Of a stretch of 64,000 nucleotides of DNA, positions 63,598 through 64,000 are shown in pieces (the stretch's first letter is position 1; each line of letters begins with the position of its first letter). Position numbers and translations under genes: made by a program. The notes beneath the pieces are model-generated. The model saw only the letters and a list, made by a program, of their open reading frames with translations, ran no database searches and had not been told where the DNA came from. Origin of the DNA: Bin87 sp965261195 (GTDB taxonomy: Bacteria > Chloroflexota > Dehalococcoidia > Lucifugimonadales > UBA3495); assembly GCA_965261195.1 (NCBI GenBank), contig OZ253455.1, forward strand, positions 3,658,001-3,722,000, written 5' to 3'.

Positions 63598-64000
63598 TCA
63601 GACCGACCCGGAGAATCGCCCCGGGTCGCAACCCCGCAGGCTGATTTCGGTGTGGCCTGATGCGATTGTGTCGGCAATACCCTTGCCCATCGCCGGGCCC
63701 AGCAAAATGCCCTTCTTCTGGCCGCCGGTGGATATGTACACATTGTCCCACCCCGGCGCCGACCCCACAATTGGCAGCCAGTCCGGAGTAACCGGGCGCA
63801 GGCAGGCGGTTTGCATCGATACTGTGGCGTTCGCCAGCGACGGCACCAGCCGCACCGCCATCTTCAAAATGTTCTCCCGCGCTGCATCGGTCAGCGAGAG
63901 GTCAAACCCCACCTCTTCCTCGGTGGAGCCGCACCAGATGAGGCCGTCGGTCTTGGCGTACATCGAACTGCCGCCGCCAATCAATTCGTAATCCAGGCCA
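63598..64000 (-). CDS. FAD-dependent oxidoreductase (DAO/ThiO-like), C-terminal part
   Basis: 134 codons, continuing beyond the right edge. GGGSSMYAKTDGLIWCGSTEEEVGFD, LRPVTPDWLPIVGSAPGWDNVYISTGGQKKGILLGPAMGKGIADTIASG is the conserved FAD-binding end of glycine/D-amino-acid oxidase-like proteins. Its stop is 13 bp before the methyltransferase start, so the restriction cassette follows directly. Confidence 0.87.
   Translation of the reverse strand, partial: GLDYELIGGGSSMYAKTDGLIWCGSTEEEVGFDLSLTDAARENILKMAVRLVPSLANATVSMQTACLRPVTPDWLPIVGSAPGWDNVYISTGGQKKGILLGPAMGKGIADTIASGHTEISLRGCDPGRFSGSV

Overview
The window is GC-rich bacterial chromosome. Gene content is mostly metabolic: CaiB/BaiF-type CoA transferase, a beta-keto acid cleavage enzyme, a CoxL-type molybdenum hydroxylase, an amidase with a small partner, several SDRs, MeaB and a CobN-type cobaltochelatase. 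Lipoproteins carry Thr/Pro-rich linkers. This mixture, with dispersed GC-rich hairpin repeats, fits an aerobic Chloroflexota lineage (SAR202/Dehalococcoidia-like). That placement is an inference; no rRNA or other phylogenetic marker in the window settles it. I saw no tRNA, rRNA or CRISPR array.

Layout. 1-4.5 kb: HAD hydrolase (cut by the edge), amidase plus AtzG-like subunit, CPBP membrane protease, stand-alone trpA. 4.5-9.2 kb: a palindromic repeat whose right edge was entered by a 4.4-kb island with 27-bp inverted ends and a 9-bp target duplication. The island carries a GNAT pseudogene, a DUF4365/unknown gene pair, a HEPN-like gene and a nested IS5-type element. 9.2-14.8 kb: DAHP synthase behind a Phe/Tyr-rich leader peptide and terminator (attenuator), acetyltransferase, cytidylate-kinase-like protein, rhomboid protease, and an AAA ATPase/nuclease-like pair. 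14.8-20 kb: a lipoprotein gene (trypsin-like protease plus seven RCC1 repeats) split by three head-to-tail IS630-family copies. 20-26.6 kb: nucleotidyltransferase-HEPN protein, BKACE, molybdenum hydroxylase, MoaD-like protein, DUF3352 protein.

26.7-35.6 kb is one functional block. A sigma70-like promoter and cobalamin riboswitch precede cbiE, cobN, an unknown gene, cbtB, cbtA and a ChlI/ChlD-type chelatase subunit: cobalt uptake, cobalt insertion and corrin methylation under B12 feedback. 35.6-41.9 kb: glycyl-tRNA synthetase, an unknown gene paired with a DNA methyltransferase-HNH fusion, birA and two SDRs. 42-48.4 kb: histidine operon hisZ-hisG-(phospholipase C-like)-hisD-hisC-hisB ending in a terminator. 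48.4-58.6 kb: enoyl-CoA hydratase, NfeD/SPFH pair, Mrr N-domain fragment, MeaB, SDR, HEPN-like protein, a cysteinyl-tRNA synthetase fused to a GT2 glycosyltransferase, and a YdjM-like membrane protein. 58.8-64 kb: double-domain CoA transferase, a type II restriction-modification cassette (C protein, putative endonuclease, C5 methyltransferase) and the C-terminal part of a FAD-dependent oxidoreductase.

The most unusual items are the cargo-bearing island with matched subterminal boxes, the triple IS array inside a reconstructable protease-RCC1 gene, the aromatic leader-peptide attenuator, and the CysRS-glycosyltransferase fusion.
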